Shown here: piece after piece, positions 25,149 through 34,032 of the stretch
How the letters are laid out: every line of letters begins with the position of its first letter
Numbering within the stretch: the first letter of the stretch is position 1
Position numbers and translations under genes: made by a program
The notes under the pieces: model-generated
The model's input: only the letters and a program-made list of their open reading frames with translations
Databases searched by the model: none
What the model was told of the DNA's origin: nothing
Assembly (NCBI GenBank): GCA_963741055.1
Contig: CAVUGU010000008.1
Span: forward strand, 1-64,000
From: Bog-756 sp963741055
GTDB taxonomy: Bacteria; Actinomycetota; Acidimicrobiia; Acidimicrobiales; RAAP-2
Reading direction: 5' to 3'
DNA length: 64,000 nt

Positions 25149-26856
25149 ATGGCGACCGAGACCCAGCGCGGCAGGGCCGACCTGGCTCGCTGGGTCGAGT
25201 CACGCCCCTCGAACTACTACCTGGCGACACCCAATCTGAGGTCGGTCCTCGCCCACCGTGCCGGCCCGGCACGCACCGAGGCGGCCGAGCCCTCGCTCTC
25301 CGAGTTCGGCCGGGTGATGGCGGAGGTGGTGGAGCCGGCTGTCGTGACCCTGGAGCTGCATCGCGAGTTCCCCGCCCACGTGCCGTCCGATCCCATCGGC
25401 AGACCGATCGAGGCGATCGAGTTCCATCCCGACCACCGACGCGCCGGCCGTGCGGTCTGGGGCTCGGGCCTCCTCGCGGTCAACCGGCAGGGGAAGGGTG
25501 CTTTCGAGCAGGCGGCCCTCTTCTACCTCCTCTCGTTGGCCGGAGAAGGCGGCCACAGCTGTCCCGCGGTGTGCACCGCCGGCTTGGCGCGCGCGATCGA
25601 ACGCCGCGGCTCACCCGAGCTGCAGGCGCGCTACCTCGCGGGACTCTTCGAGGTCGACTACGACCGCGGCCTCCGCGGGTCGCAGTTCCTGACCGAAGTC
25701 CAAGGCGGCTCCGACGTCGGAGCGAACGCGGTCCGAGCGGTGCCGGACTCGGTGGATTCCTCGGCCTGGCGCATCAGCGGCGAGAAGTGGTTCTGCTCGG
25801 TCGCCGACGCGGAGCTCTTCGCGGTCACCGCGCGACCCGAGGGAGCCGATGCCGGCACTCGCGGTCTCGGTTGCTTCCTCGTACCGCGCACGCTCGACGG
25901 CTCGACCCCGAACGGCTTCCGCATCCGCCGGTTGAAGGACAAGCTCGGGACGAGATGCCTCGCGTCTGCGGAGATCGAGTTCGACGGGGCCCTCGCCTGG
26001 CCGATCGGCCCGGTGTCGGAGGGATTCCACGTCGCGGTGGAGGAATTCCTCAACACCTCGCGCTGGCTCAACGCAGTCGGCTCGACGGGTCTGATGCGTC
26101 GGGCTTATCTGGAAGCGTCCTCTTTTGCTCGGTACCGCGTGCGCGTTCGACCGGCCGGTGGGCTCGTTCCCCGCTGTCCGCGAGCAGCTGGCGATCATGA
26201 AGGCCGAGGAGTACGCGGCGCTGGCTTCGACCATGGCGCTCACCGGTCTCCTCGATCGTGTCGACCGCGGTGACGCGACCGAAAAGGAGGCCGCGTCCTA
26301 CCGTGTGCTGGTGAACGCCAACAAGTTCGTCACCTCCATCGAGGCAACCGGTGTCGTCCACCGGGGGATCGAGGTGCTCGGGGGCAACGGCACCATCGAG
26401 ACCTTCTCTCCGCTCCCACGCCTGTACCGCGACGCCATCGTCTACGAGAGTTGGGAGGGGACCCACAACGTGCTGTGCGCGCAGGTGCAGCGCGACGCCG
26501 TACGCCTCGGCGTGATCGACCCCTTCGTCGCCTGGGTGCGCGACCAGCTCTCGAACGCGACCTCGCAGGAGGCCGACCGCGTCGCCGTCGTGCTCGACGA
26601 ACTCGAGAGCCGTGTCCGGCGCTCGTTGGCCGATCCCGGGTGGGGTTCGTCCCACTTCCGGGCACAGCTCGAACGGTTGACCCGCGCTGCCCAGGCAGCC
26701 TGCCTCCTCTCGGAGGCCGCGTCGGGTGGGGACTCGGAGAAGACGGCCGTCGCCACCTACTTCGTCCGCCGCCACCTCACCCCCGACCTCGACCCGGAAG
26801 CCGATCCCGGCTGGAGCGATCTCGTCGACGCGGTGCTCGGCGACGACCTCGGCTGA
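25149..26856 (+). CDS. AidB-like acyl-CoA dehydrogenase (one-base insertion near 26145)
   Basis: A ~568-residue member of the AidB/large acyl-CoA dehydrogenase group. The first part holds SCPAVCTAGLARAIE, the flavin-site block LTEVQGGSDVGANAV and KLGTRCLASAEIEFDG. Near 26145 an extra base changes the frame (expected FARYRVAFDRPVG). The second part continues SFPAVREQLAIMKAEEYAAL, GIEVLGGNGTIETFSPLPRL and YESWEGTHNVL, and ends with a ~130-residue helical tail as in AidB. It should oxidise an acyl-CoA or, like AidB, act in alkylation stress; which one cannot be told. Normal length on rejoining favours a sequence error. Confidence 0.82.
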
Positions 26857-26909
26857 GGTCGCGACCGTGCCGTCCGCCGGCCCCTGGCCGACCCCGAGGA
26901 GCCGATCTG

Positions 26910-27938
26910 ATGCCGCGCCTCGTTGCCGCGCCCGACAAGTTCCGGGGGAGCGCGACCGCGACCGAGATCGCACGGGCGATCGCCGAAGGTGCACAGGCAT
27001 CGGAGTGGACGGTCGAAGCGCTACCGCTCTCCGACGGAGGCGAAGGGCTGCTCGACGCGCTGGCGACACCGGACACCGAGGTCCGCCAGAGCGAGGTGAC
27101 CGGTCCCGACGGGCGGACGGTCTGCGCCGAGTGGCAGCTGTCGGGTGGTCGAGCCGTCGTCGAGATGGCCCAGGCCTCCGGGCTCACCTTGGTCGGCGGC
27201 GCGTCGGGCAACGATCCGGTCGACGCCACGACACGGGGCACCGGTGAACTGATCGTGGCCGCGGCGCGCGCGGTGGGGAGCGGCGGCACGGTCGTGGTCG
27301 GCCTCGGAGGGTCGGCCACTACCGACGGCGGCGTCGCCGCGCTCGAGGCGGTGCAGGATGCCGGCGGGGTCGCCGGCATCACCTTGCTCGGCGCGTCCGA
27401 CGTGACGACCTTGTTCGTCGACGCCGCCGCACGCTTCGGTCCTCAGAAGGGAGCGGGTACGAAACAGGTCAGGTTGCTCACCGACCGTCTGGTCTCGCTC
27501 GCCGACCGCTATCTCGCCGAGTACGGAGTGGACGTGCGCGACGTCCCCGGTTCGGGCGCGGCGGGTGGGCTGGGCGGAGCGATCCTCGCGATGGGGGGGC
27601 GGCTGCGTTCGGGGTATGCGCTCGTCTCGGAGCTGGTCGGACTTCGCTCGAGGCTCGTGGGCGCGGATCTGGTGGTCACCGGCGAAGGTCGGCTCGACGG
27701 GCCTTCTTTCGAGGGCAAGGTGGTCGGCGGAGTCGTCGAGGACTCGGCAGCCGTCGCGGTGCCGGTACTCGCGATCGTCGGGCAGGCGACCGCCGACGCG
27801 GCGGTCGTCGCGCAGAAAAAGGGTGCAGACCTTGTCGTCCTCTCCGAGCGGTACGGGCTCACTCGCGCGATGACGGACACCTCGGCGTGTGTCGAGGAAG
27901 TGGTCTCCGCCCGGCTCTCGTCCAGGTCGACCGCCTGA
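26910..27938 (+). CDS. Glycerate 2-kinase (GlxK/GarK family)
   Basis: A 342-residue glycerate kinase that converts D-glycerate to phosphoglycerate with ATP. ATG 26910 follows GAGGAG. Characteristic blocks are VAAPDKFRGSATATEIA, LSDGGEGLLDAL, VVVGLGGSATTDGGVAAL and VTGEGRLDGPSFEGKVVGGV. Family length is normal. It lies between the acyl-CoA dehydrogenase and the cobalamin riboswitch, without other glyoxylate-pathway genes nearby. Confidence 0.9.
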   Translation: MPRLVAAPDKFRGSATATEIARAIAEGAQASEWTVEALPLSDGGEGLLDALATPDTEVRQSEVTGPDGRTVCAEWQLSGGRAVVEMAQASGLTLVGGASGNDPVDATTRGTGELIVAAARAVGSGGTVVVGLGGSATTDGGVAALEAVQDAGGVAGITLLGASDVTTLFVDAAARFGPQKGAGTKQVRLLTDRLVSLADRYLAEYGVDVRDVPGSGAAGGLGGAILAMGGRLRSGYALVSELVGLRSRLVGADLVVTGEGRLDGPSFEGKVVGGVVEDSAAVAVPVLAIVGQATADAAVVAQKKGADLVVLSERYGLTRAMTDTSACVEEVVSARLSSRSTA

Positions 27939-27984
27939 AAGGACCTTTGAGGACGATCGCAGAGCGTCCGTCCTGCTAGGGTCC

Positions 27985-28140
27985 GATGTCACAACAGAGG
28001 TGGTGCTCCGGGGAAGCCGGTCGAATTCCGGCACTGGTCCGCAACCGTGGGTGGCGAGGAGAGCTCGCCACGAGTCGGGATGCCGGAGCGCCTTTCGGTT
28101 GAGCGCCTACCGTCGAGAACTGCGGCAAGGGCTCGGTCAC
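27985..28140 (+). promoter_or_regulatory. Cobalamin (vitamin B12) riboswitch
   Basis: The sequence carries the conserved B12 aptamer elements in order. GGGGAAGCCGGTCGAATTCC (from about 28010) is the core with its J-loop. GCACTGGTCCGCAACCGT is the CCCGC-ACTGT-like block. GAGTCGGGATGCCGG is the closing block. Pairing of GTGCTCCGG (28003-28011) with CCGGAGCGC (28083-28091) closes the core helix. The aptamer lies between glycerate kinase and a five-gene operon for exported proteins and an ECF transporter. A TAGGGT -10-like element occurs just upstream near 27978. The borders are approximate. Confidence 0.92.
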
Positions 28141-28167
28141 CCACGGGGCCCGCGGGTCCGTGCGGCT

Positions 28168-28198
28168 GGGTCGTTGCCATGGAAACGAGGAACGACCC
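28168..28198 (+). promoter_or_regulatory. Start-codon-adjacent hairpin, likely riboswitch expression platform
   Basis: GGGTCGTT (28168-28175) pairs perfectly with AACGACCC (28191-28198), ending one base before ATG 28199. The 15-base loop holds the ACGAGG Shine-Dalgarno-like sequence. There is no U-run, so it is not an intrinsic terminator. I infer that the riboswitch acts on translation by controlling access to this start. Confidence 0.6.
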
Positions 28199-30295
28199 AT
28201 GCACTTGAAGCGCCTGCTGGCGTCCACACTGCTGGGTGCGTGCATCGCCACTGCCGTCGCGGCACCGCCGGCAGCCGAGGCCGCACCCCCGAGGCACCAT
28301 TCGGTGGCACCGTCGTCGCTCGCCAGAGCGAGCGCCGCCCAGCTCGGCGCCGGCTGGTTGGCCGGCCAGCTCACCCCCGGCGGTTATCTGCTCTCGGCCA
28401 CGTCACCCGGCCAGCCGGACCTCGTCGCGACGGCCAACGCAGTGCTCGCCCTCGCGAGCGCAGGTCTGCGGGCCCCCGCCAGCCGGGCGCTCACCTATCT
28501 CGAGGGGCACATCGACCAATACGTCGTCACCGGAGGTGCCGACGGGCCGGGTCAGCTCTCCCTGCTCATCCTGGACGCACACGCGCTCGGGGTGGATCCC
28601 ACCACTTTCGGCGGGACCGATCTCGTCTCGCGTCTGCTCGCGACGGAGCGCATGTCCGGGACCGACGCCGGGCTCTTCGGGGTGCAGGACCCGACCTTCG
28701 ACGGCGCGTACCGGCAGGGACTCTCCCTGGCGGCGCTGGCAGCTGCCGGCGTGGTCGGCACGCCGCCGGCACCGGTGCGGTGCACGGCGCGGAGACGTGG
28801 CTCACCGACCAGCAGTGCCCGAACGGTGGTTGGACGAGCTTCGTCACCGTGAGCAATCCGTGCAACGGAAGCCCCGCGTCCTTCGAGGGGCCCGACACCA
28901 ATTCGACCGCACTCGCGGTCGTCGGCCTCGAAGCGCAGGGTGCCTTGTCGGGCACGGCCGCCGCCGCGGCGCTCGGCTTCATCGAGAACGCGCAGGACGG
29001 CGACGCCGGGTGGGGATTCTTCCCCAACGCCCCGGGTGCACCCGGTTCGACCGACCCTGATTCGACCGCACTGGTGATCCAGGCGATTCTCGCCCTCGGA
29101 CACTCGCCGGCGAACGCACCGTTCGTGGTCGGCGGTTCGAACCCTTACTCGACGCTGCTCGGATTCCAGCTCACCTCGGGATCGGGACGCGGCGCCTTCA
29201 CCTTCCCGGGCAGCCCAGGGCCCAACATCCTCGCGACCTACCAGGCGGTGCCGGCGGCCGCCGGCGTGACGCTCCCCTTCAGCTCGACCAAGGTGACCGG
29301 CCACCTCTCGCGCGGCGGAGCGACGTCCACGTTCAGCGCGTCGGTCTCTGCGGTGGTCGGGCTGCCGGGGGGCACAGTGACCTTCTCTGTCGCCAACGTG
29401 GCGTTGTGCACGGGAGCGGTCATGAGCGGAACCGCGGTCTGCGGCGCGCCGTCGCCGGCTTCGACGGCGGTGGTCACCGCCACCTACACGGGTGAGCCGA
29501 CCTTCGGGGTCTCGAGTGGGGCCGCGTCGCAGGGCTACTGGATGGTCGCCGCCGACGGGGGGATCTTCGCCTTCGGTGACGCTCCGTTCGAGGGATCACA
29601 CGGCGGCTCACCTCTCAACGCACCGATCGTCGGCATGGCCGCGACGGCCGACGGCGCGGGCTACTGGCTGGTCGCCGCCGACGGCGGTGTGTTCGCCTAC
29701 GGCGACGCGGCCTTCGAGGGATCACACGGCGGTTCGCCGCTCAACGCGCCGATCTGTGGCATGGCCGCGACACCGGACGGCCATGGCTACTGGCTGGTCG
29801 CGGCCGACGGGGGGATCTTCGCCTACGGCGACGCGGCCTTCGAGGGATCACACGGCGGTTCGCCGTTGAACCGGCCCATCGTCGGAATGGCACCGACGCC
29901 GGACGGCGCGGGCTACTGGCTGGTCGCGCGCCGACGGAGGGATCTTCGCCTACGGCGACGCGGCCTTCGAGGGATCCCACGGCGGTTCGCCGTTGAACCG
30001 GCCCATCGTCGGAATGGCACCGACACCGGACGGAGGCGGCTACTGGCTGGTCGCGGCCGACGGAGGGATCTTCGCCTACGGCGACGCGGCCTTCGAGGGA
30101 TCCCACGGCGGCGCACCCCTCAACGCGCCGATCTGTGGCATGGCCGCGACACCGGACGGCCACGGCTACTGGCTGGTCGCGGCCGACGGGGGGATCTTCG
30201 CCTACGGGGACGCGACCTTCCAGGGATCCCACGGAGGCTCACCGCTCAACATGCCCATCGTCGGCATGGCCGCGACCGGCAATCCGATCTCCTGA
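28199..30295 (+). CDS. Exported alpha/alpha-barrel (transcobalamin-like) protein with six C-terminal repeats (frame-broken)
   Basis: ATG 28199 opens a signal peptide (MHLKRLLASTLLGACIATAV, cleaved near AEA-APP). The next ~350 residues form an alpha/alpha-toroid of the prenyltransferase/squalene-cyclase-repeat type, seen as repeated helix pairs: LVATANAVLALASAGL, LSLLILDAHALGV, STALAVVGLEAQGAL, STALVIQAILALGH. The N-domain of animal transcobalamin and intrinsic factor has the same fold. An Ig-like region (VTGHLSRGGATSTFSASVSA) and six 42-residue GYWLVAADGG repeats follow. The frame breaks near 28775 (one base lost; ETWLTDQQCPNGGW continues) and near 29930 (one base gained inside repeat 4). Being first behind a B12 riboswitch and next to ECF transporter genes, it probably captures corrinoids at the cell surface. 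Confidence 0.75.
29533..30292 (+). repeat. Six tandem 126-bp coding repeats
   Basis: Units begin with a GGC codon for the Gly of GYW at 29533, 29659, 29785, 29911, 30038 and 30164. All steps are 126 bases except the fourth, which is 127. Each encodes a 42-residue module of the form GYWLVAADGGIFAYGDAAFE plus GSHGGSPLNAPIVGMAATPD. The units are nearly identical in DNA, which suggests recent duplication. Such modules occur in many actinobacterial surface proteins and probably form a beta-propeller-like or wall-binding domain. Confidence 0.88.
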
Positions 30296-30311
30296 TCGGC
30301 AGGTCGGGGCG

Positions 30312-31259
30312 GTGAGCGCCGCCTGCGGGCGGCTCCTGCGTTCGGTCCTGATGGTGGGCGCGGCCTCGGCCGCGTTGTCGCTTGCCGGTCCGGACGCCCT
30401 GGTGCCCTTCAAGGACGCGGCGGCAGACGCCGCGACGGTCGGGGTGGCGTTCGTCATCGACCTCGGCTCGGGCGCTCCGGTAGTCGGTTGTGTGCACGTA
30501 CCGCCGAGCGACAACGGCTACTACGCCCTGGCGGCATTCGCCCAGCAGGAGAATCTCGCAGCACCCACCTACGCGGGGAGCGGGCTGCTCTGTTCGATCG
30601 GTGGCATACCGGCGACGGGCTGCGGGACACCCGGTCCGAACGGTCAGTACTACTTCTGGTCCTACTGGAACATGACCGACGGCTCGGGCCGGTGGACCTA
30701 TTCCGATCGAGGCGCGTTCACACCGGTCGGGGACGCGGCCAACGGACAGGACGTCGAAGGCTGGAGGTTCCAGAACCCCGGACCGGACAACGCGACCGCA
30801 CCGCCTCCCCGTTCAGCACCGGACTACGCGGCGATCTGTCCGGCGGCCTCGGTCCCGTCTCCCGCGAGCCCCTCGGCCACCTCGCCGACGGCAACGGCTC
30901 CTCCCGCGGCCGCACCGTCGAGTGGTGGCACCGTCGGCGGTACCTCGACCGGAACGGGTGCTCCCGCAGGTTCGACGGTCACCACACCGCCGGTCACCGC
31001 CCCGACCTCGCACCCGGGCACGACCGACGGCGGACATCCGAGTACGGCCGCACCTCGGTCGGCGGCGGGAGGGTCGACCACCACCGTGGCGACGTCGGCC
31101 ACCGCCGGACACACCCAGGCGCTCGGCGCTCCACGCTCACCGACAGCAGGCGGGGGTAGCGGAGGCTCCGCCGCGCCCCTCGTGATCGGCGGGGCGCTCG
31201 TGGTGGCACTGGCCGGAGCGGCCGGATGGCGGTGGCGCCGGCGTCCGCGCACCTCATGA
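30312..31259 (+). CDS. Membrane-anchored DUF4430-like protein (transcobalamin beta-domain-like)
   Basis: A 315-residue surface protein from GTG 30312, 16 bases after the previous stop. An N-terminal signal segment (SVLMVGAASAALSLAG) is followed by a ~120-residue beta domain (VGVAFVIDLGSGAPVVGCVH, YYFWSYWNMTDGSGRWTYSD, DVEGWRF). A ~100-residue Thr/Pro/Ala/Ser-rich linker then leads to a C-terminal membrane helix (LVIGGALVVALAGAAGWRW) with an Arg-rich end. The beta domain resembles DUF4430, the family to which the C-domain of animal transcobalamin belongs. I infer that it pairs with the upstream alpha-domain protein to hold B12 at the membrane. Its stop overlaps the EcfT start as ATGA. Confidence 0.72.
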   Translation: MSAACGRLLRSVLMVGAASAALSLAGPDALVPFKDAAADAATVGVAFVIDLGSGAPVVGCVHVPPSDNGYYALAAFAQQENLAAPTYAGSGLLCSIGGIPATGCGTPGPNGQYYFWSYWNMTDGSGRWTYSDRGAFTPVGDAANGQDVEGWRFQNPGPDNATAPPPRSAPDYAAICPAASVPSPASPSATSPTATAPPAAAPSSGGTVGGTSTGTGAPAGSTVTTPPVTAPTSHPGTTDGGHPSTAAPRSAAGGSTTTVATSATAGHTQALGAPRSPTAGGGSGGSAAPLVIGGALVVALAGAAGWRWRRRPRTS

Positions 31260-32410
31260 GGAGTCCGGCCCGGCGCCGGGCACTCCACCCGGCGGCGTGG
31301 TGGCTGTGGGCTGCCTTGTTGGCCGGCGCGGCCAGCAGGACGACCAACCCGATCCTGCTCGCGCTCATCGCAGCGGTCGTCGCCTTCGTGGTCGCCGCGC
31401 GCCGTACCAGAGCAGAGTGGTCGCGCTCGCTTGCGGTCTTCGTCCGGCTCGGTCTGGTGGTGATCGTGATCCGGGTGGTGCTCCAGATCGTCTTCGGCAA
31501 CCGCCTTCCCGGGCACGTGATCGTGACCCTGCCGCAGGTGCCACTGCCCTCCTGGGCGCAGGGGGTGAGCATCGGCGGGCCGGTCACGGTCGAGGCGGTG
31601 CTCGGCGCAGCGGTCGAAGGGATGCGGCTCGCGGTCATCCTGGTCTGCTTCGGAGCTGCCAATTCGCTCGCCAACCCGTACCGCCTGCTCCGGTGTCTTC
31701 CGGCTGTGCTCTACGAAGCAGGGGTGGCGGTCACCGTCACCCTCGCGTTCGTGCCGGAGGTGGTGATCGCACTCGGCGCCTTGCGCGACGCACGCCGACT
31801 TCGGGGACGGCCGGTGCGCGGCGTCGCGGGACTCCGCGGAATGGCCGTTCCGGTGCTCGAGAGCGCGCTCGAGCGATCGCTGCAGCTGGCCTCGTCGATG
31901 GACGCCCGGGGCTACGGCCGGCGGTCGGAGATCCGCTCACGGACCCGCCGTCTCCGGGCCGGCGCGGTCGCGTTCGGGCTCCTCGCGATCGTGGCCGGGA
32001 TCTACGGCGCGCTCGACCCGGGCTCCCTCCCCGCGGGTGGCATCCCCTTCGTGGTCGTCGGTGCTCTGCTCGTCGCGCTCTCCCTGGCTCTCGGCGGGCG
32101 ACGCTCGGTCCGCACTCGTTACCGTCCGGACGTCTGGCGCGGCGCCGAGTGGGTCGTGACCGCGTCGGGCGCGGCCGCGCTTGCCGGCATGATCGTCGCC
32201 GGCGTGATCGATCCCGCGGCGCTCCACCTCGTCCTCTACCCGCTCACCATGCCGTCGCTCCCGCTGCTCGCGACGCTCTGCATCCTGATCGGGCTGGTTC
32301 CGGCCTTCGCCGCGCCGAAACCGGCCGCCGTCGGAGCAGCCCGAGCAGCCGGGACTCCACCGGTCGCGCCGCGGCCCGCAGTGGACGTGACGAGAGGTGC
32401 TCTCCGGTGA
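31256..32410 (+). CDS. ecfT: ECF transporter transmembrane subunit EcfT
   Basis: A 384-residue EcfT protein, the scaffold that joins the substrate-binding S component to the two ATPases. ATG 31256 overlaps the stop of the previous gene. Hydrophobic helices include LLALIAAVVAFVVAA, LGLVVIVIRVVLQIVFG, AVTVTLAFVPEVVIALGAL and three near the C-terminus. The coupling-helix motif is seen in LASSMDARGYGRRSE (the Ala-Arg-Gly signature). It is longer than many EcfT proteins because of extra C-terminal helices. The stop overlaps the EcfA start (GTGA). Confidence 0.88.
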   Translation: MRSPARRRALHPAAWWLWAALLAGAASRTTNPILLALIAAVVAFVVAARRTRAEWSRSLAVFVRLGLVVIVIRVVLQIVFGNRLPGHVIVTLPQVPLPSWAQGVSIGGPVTVEAVLGAAVEGMRLAVILVCFGAANSLANPYRLLRCLPAVLYEAGVAVTVTLAFVPEVVIALGALRDARRLRGRPVRGVAGLRGMAVPVLESALERSLQLASSMDARGYGRRSEIRSRTRRLRAGAVAFGLLAIVAGIYGALDPGSLPAGGIPFVVVGALLVALSLALGGRRSVRTRYRPDVWRGAEWVVTASGAAALAGMIVAGVIDPAALHLVLYPLTMPSLPLLATLCILIGLVPAFAAPKPAAVGAARAAGTPPVAPRPAVDVTRGALR

Positions 32411-34032
32411 TCGAGTTCTCGGACGTGAGCTTCGCCTACCCGGACTCGGCTCCGGTGTTGCGCGGACTCGACCTCGTGATCGGCGAAGGCGAGCTCTGTC
32501 TCGTGGTCGGGACGACCGGTTCGGGCAAGTCGACCCTGCTCTCTGCCATCAACGGTCTCGTCCCGCACTTCACGGGCGGCCGGCTCGCCGGCGAGGTCCG
32601 AGTGGACGGACGCTCGACCCGTACCCATCCGCCGCGCGAGCTCGCCGACGTCGTGGGGGTTGTGGGCCAGAACCCGTCCGCGAGCTTCGTGAGCGACGTC
32701 GTCGAGGACGAGCTCGCCTACACGATGGAGAACCTGGGGATTGCGCCGAGCGCGATGCGACGGCGCGTCGAGGACACCCTCGACCTGCTCGGCCTGCACG
32801 AGCTCCGCCATCGTCCCCTCTCGACCCTTTCGGGAGGACAGCAGCAGCGGGTCGCGATCGGCGCGGTGCTCACCGCGTCGCCGCGGGTGCTCGTCCTCGA
32901 CGAGCCCACGTCGGCGCTCGACCCGGCCGCGGCCGAAGAGGTACTGGCCGCGCTGACCCGCTTGGTGCACGACCTCGGCATGACGGTCGTCCTCGCCGAG
33001 CACCGGCTCGAGCGGGTGGTCCCCTTTGCCGACCGGACGGTGCTCGTCCCTGGAGGGGGGGCGCCGGCGGTGACCGGCCCGACCGAGGAGGTGCTCGTGT
33101 CCTCCCCGGTGGCCCCGCCGATCGTCGAGCTCGCCCGGCTCGCCGGATGGGATCCGGTTCCGCTCTCCGTACGCGATGCGCGGCGGGTGGCGACCCCGCT
33201 CCGCCAGCAGCTCGGCGCGGTTCGACCACCCGGTCGAACCGAGACCGCCGACGCGCACGCATCATGCGCCGCGGTGGTCGACCGGCTGACGGTCGACTAC
33301 GGGGCGGTGCGCGCGCTCGAGGAGGTCAGCCTCGAGCTCCGCGTCGGCGAGGTGGTCGCGGTCATGGGGAGAAACGGATCGGGCAAGTCCACCTTGCTCG
33401 GGCGGCTGGCCGGCCTCGAGCGCCCGACCCGCGGATCGGTGCGTGTTCAGGGGGAGCAGCCGGCCGAGCTCGCGCCGCGCGCGCTGATCACCAAGGTCGG
33501 ACTGGTTCCCCAGGACGCCGGCTCGCTTCTCTACGGCGAGTCAGTGGCAGAGGAGTGCACCAGCGCCGACCACGAGACGGGGCTTGCCCGGGGTACCACC
33601 GCGGCGAAGCTCGAGGCGATCCTTCCGGGGATGGACCCGAACCGCCATCCCCGCGACCTCTCGGAGGGGCAGCGCCTCGTGCTCGCGCTGGCCGTGGTAC
33701 TGGCGCCCGCGCCGCCGCTCATCTTGCTCGACGAGCCGACGAGGGGTCTCGACTATCCGAGCAAGCGCCGGTTGGTCGAACTGGTGCGCGCACTCGCCGA
33801 AGCCGGGCACTGCGTCGTTCTGGCAACCCACGACGTGGAGCTCGTCGCGCAGGTGGCCACCCGCGCGGTGGTGCTCGCCGAGGGCGAGGTGGTCGCGGAC
33901 GGACCCGCGCGGGAGGTGGTCTGCCACACCCCGGTCTTCGCGCCACAGGTGGCGAAGGTGCTTGCACCCGAGGAGTGGCTGACCGTCGGCGAGGTCGCCG
34001 ACGCGATCGGGGAGCAGGCGCATGTCGGCTGA
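32407..34032 (+). CDS. ecfA: Fused ECF transporter ATPase EcfA1-EcfA2
   Basis: A 541-residue protein with two ABC ATPase domains. Domain 1 (about 1-240) has Walker A GTTGSGKST with K41, signature LSGGQQQR and Walker B VLVLDEPTSALD. Domain 2 (about 285-520) has Walker A GRNGSGKST with K327, signature LSEGQR and Walker B ILLDEPTRGLD. It energises the ECF module. The EcfA-type motif VVGQNPSASFVSD (Q-loop) occurs in domain 1. GTG 32407 overlaps the EcfT stop, and its own end overlaps the S-component start by 11 bases. Confidence 0.92.
   Translation: MIEFSDVSFAYPDSAPVLRGLDLVIGEGELCLVVGTTGSGKSTLLSAINGLVPHFTGGRLAGEVRVDGRSTRTHPPRELADVVGVVGQNPSASFVSDVVEDELAYTMENLGIAPSAMRRRVEDTLDLLGLHELRHRPLSTLSGGQQQRVAIGAVLTASPRVLVLDEPTSALDPAAAEEVLAALTRLVHDLGMTVVLAEHRLERVVPFADRTVLVPGGGAPAVTGPTEEVLVSSPVAPPIVELARLAGWDPVPLSVRDARRVATPLRQQLGAVRPPGRTETADAHASCAAVVDRLTVDYGAVRALEEVSLELRVGEVVAVMGRNGSGKSTLLGRLAGLERPTRGSVRVQGEQPAELAPRALITKVGLVPQDAGSLLYGESVAEECTSADHETGLARGTTAAKLEAILPGMDPNRHPRDLSEGQRLVLALAVVLAPAPPLILLDEPTRGLDYPSKRRLVELVRALAEAGHCVVLATHDVELVAQVATRAVVLAEGEVVADGPAREVVCHTPVFAPQVAKVLAPEEWLTVGEVADAIGEQAHVG

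Noticed and set aside
29533..30292. Regular direct repeats, considered as a CRISPR array or satellite.
   Set aside because: The 126-base units are protein-coding in one frame, have no spacers and continue the upstream gene.
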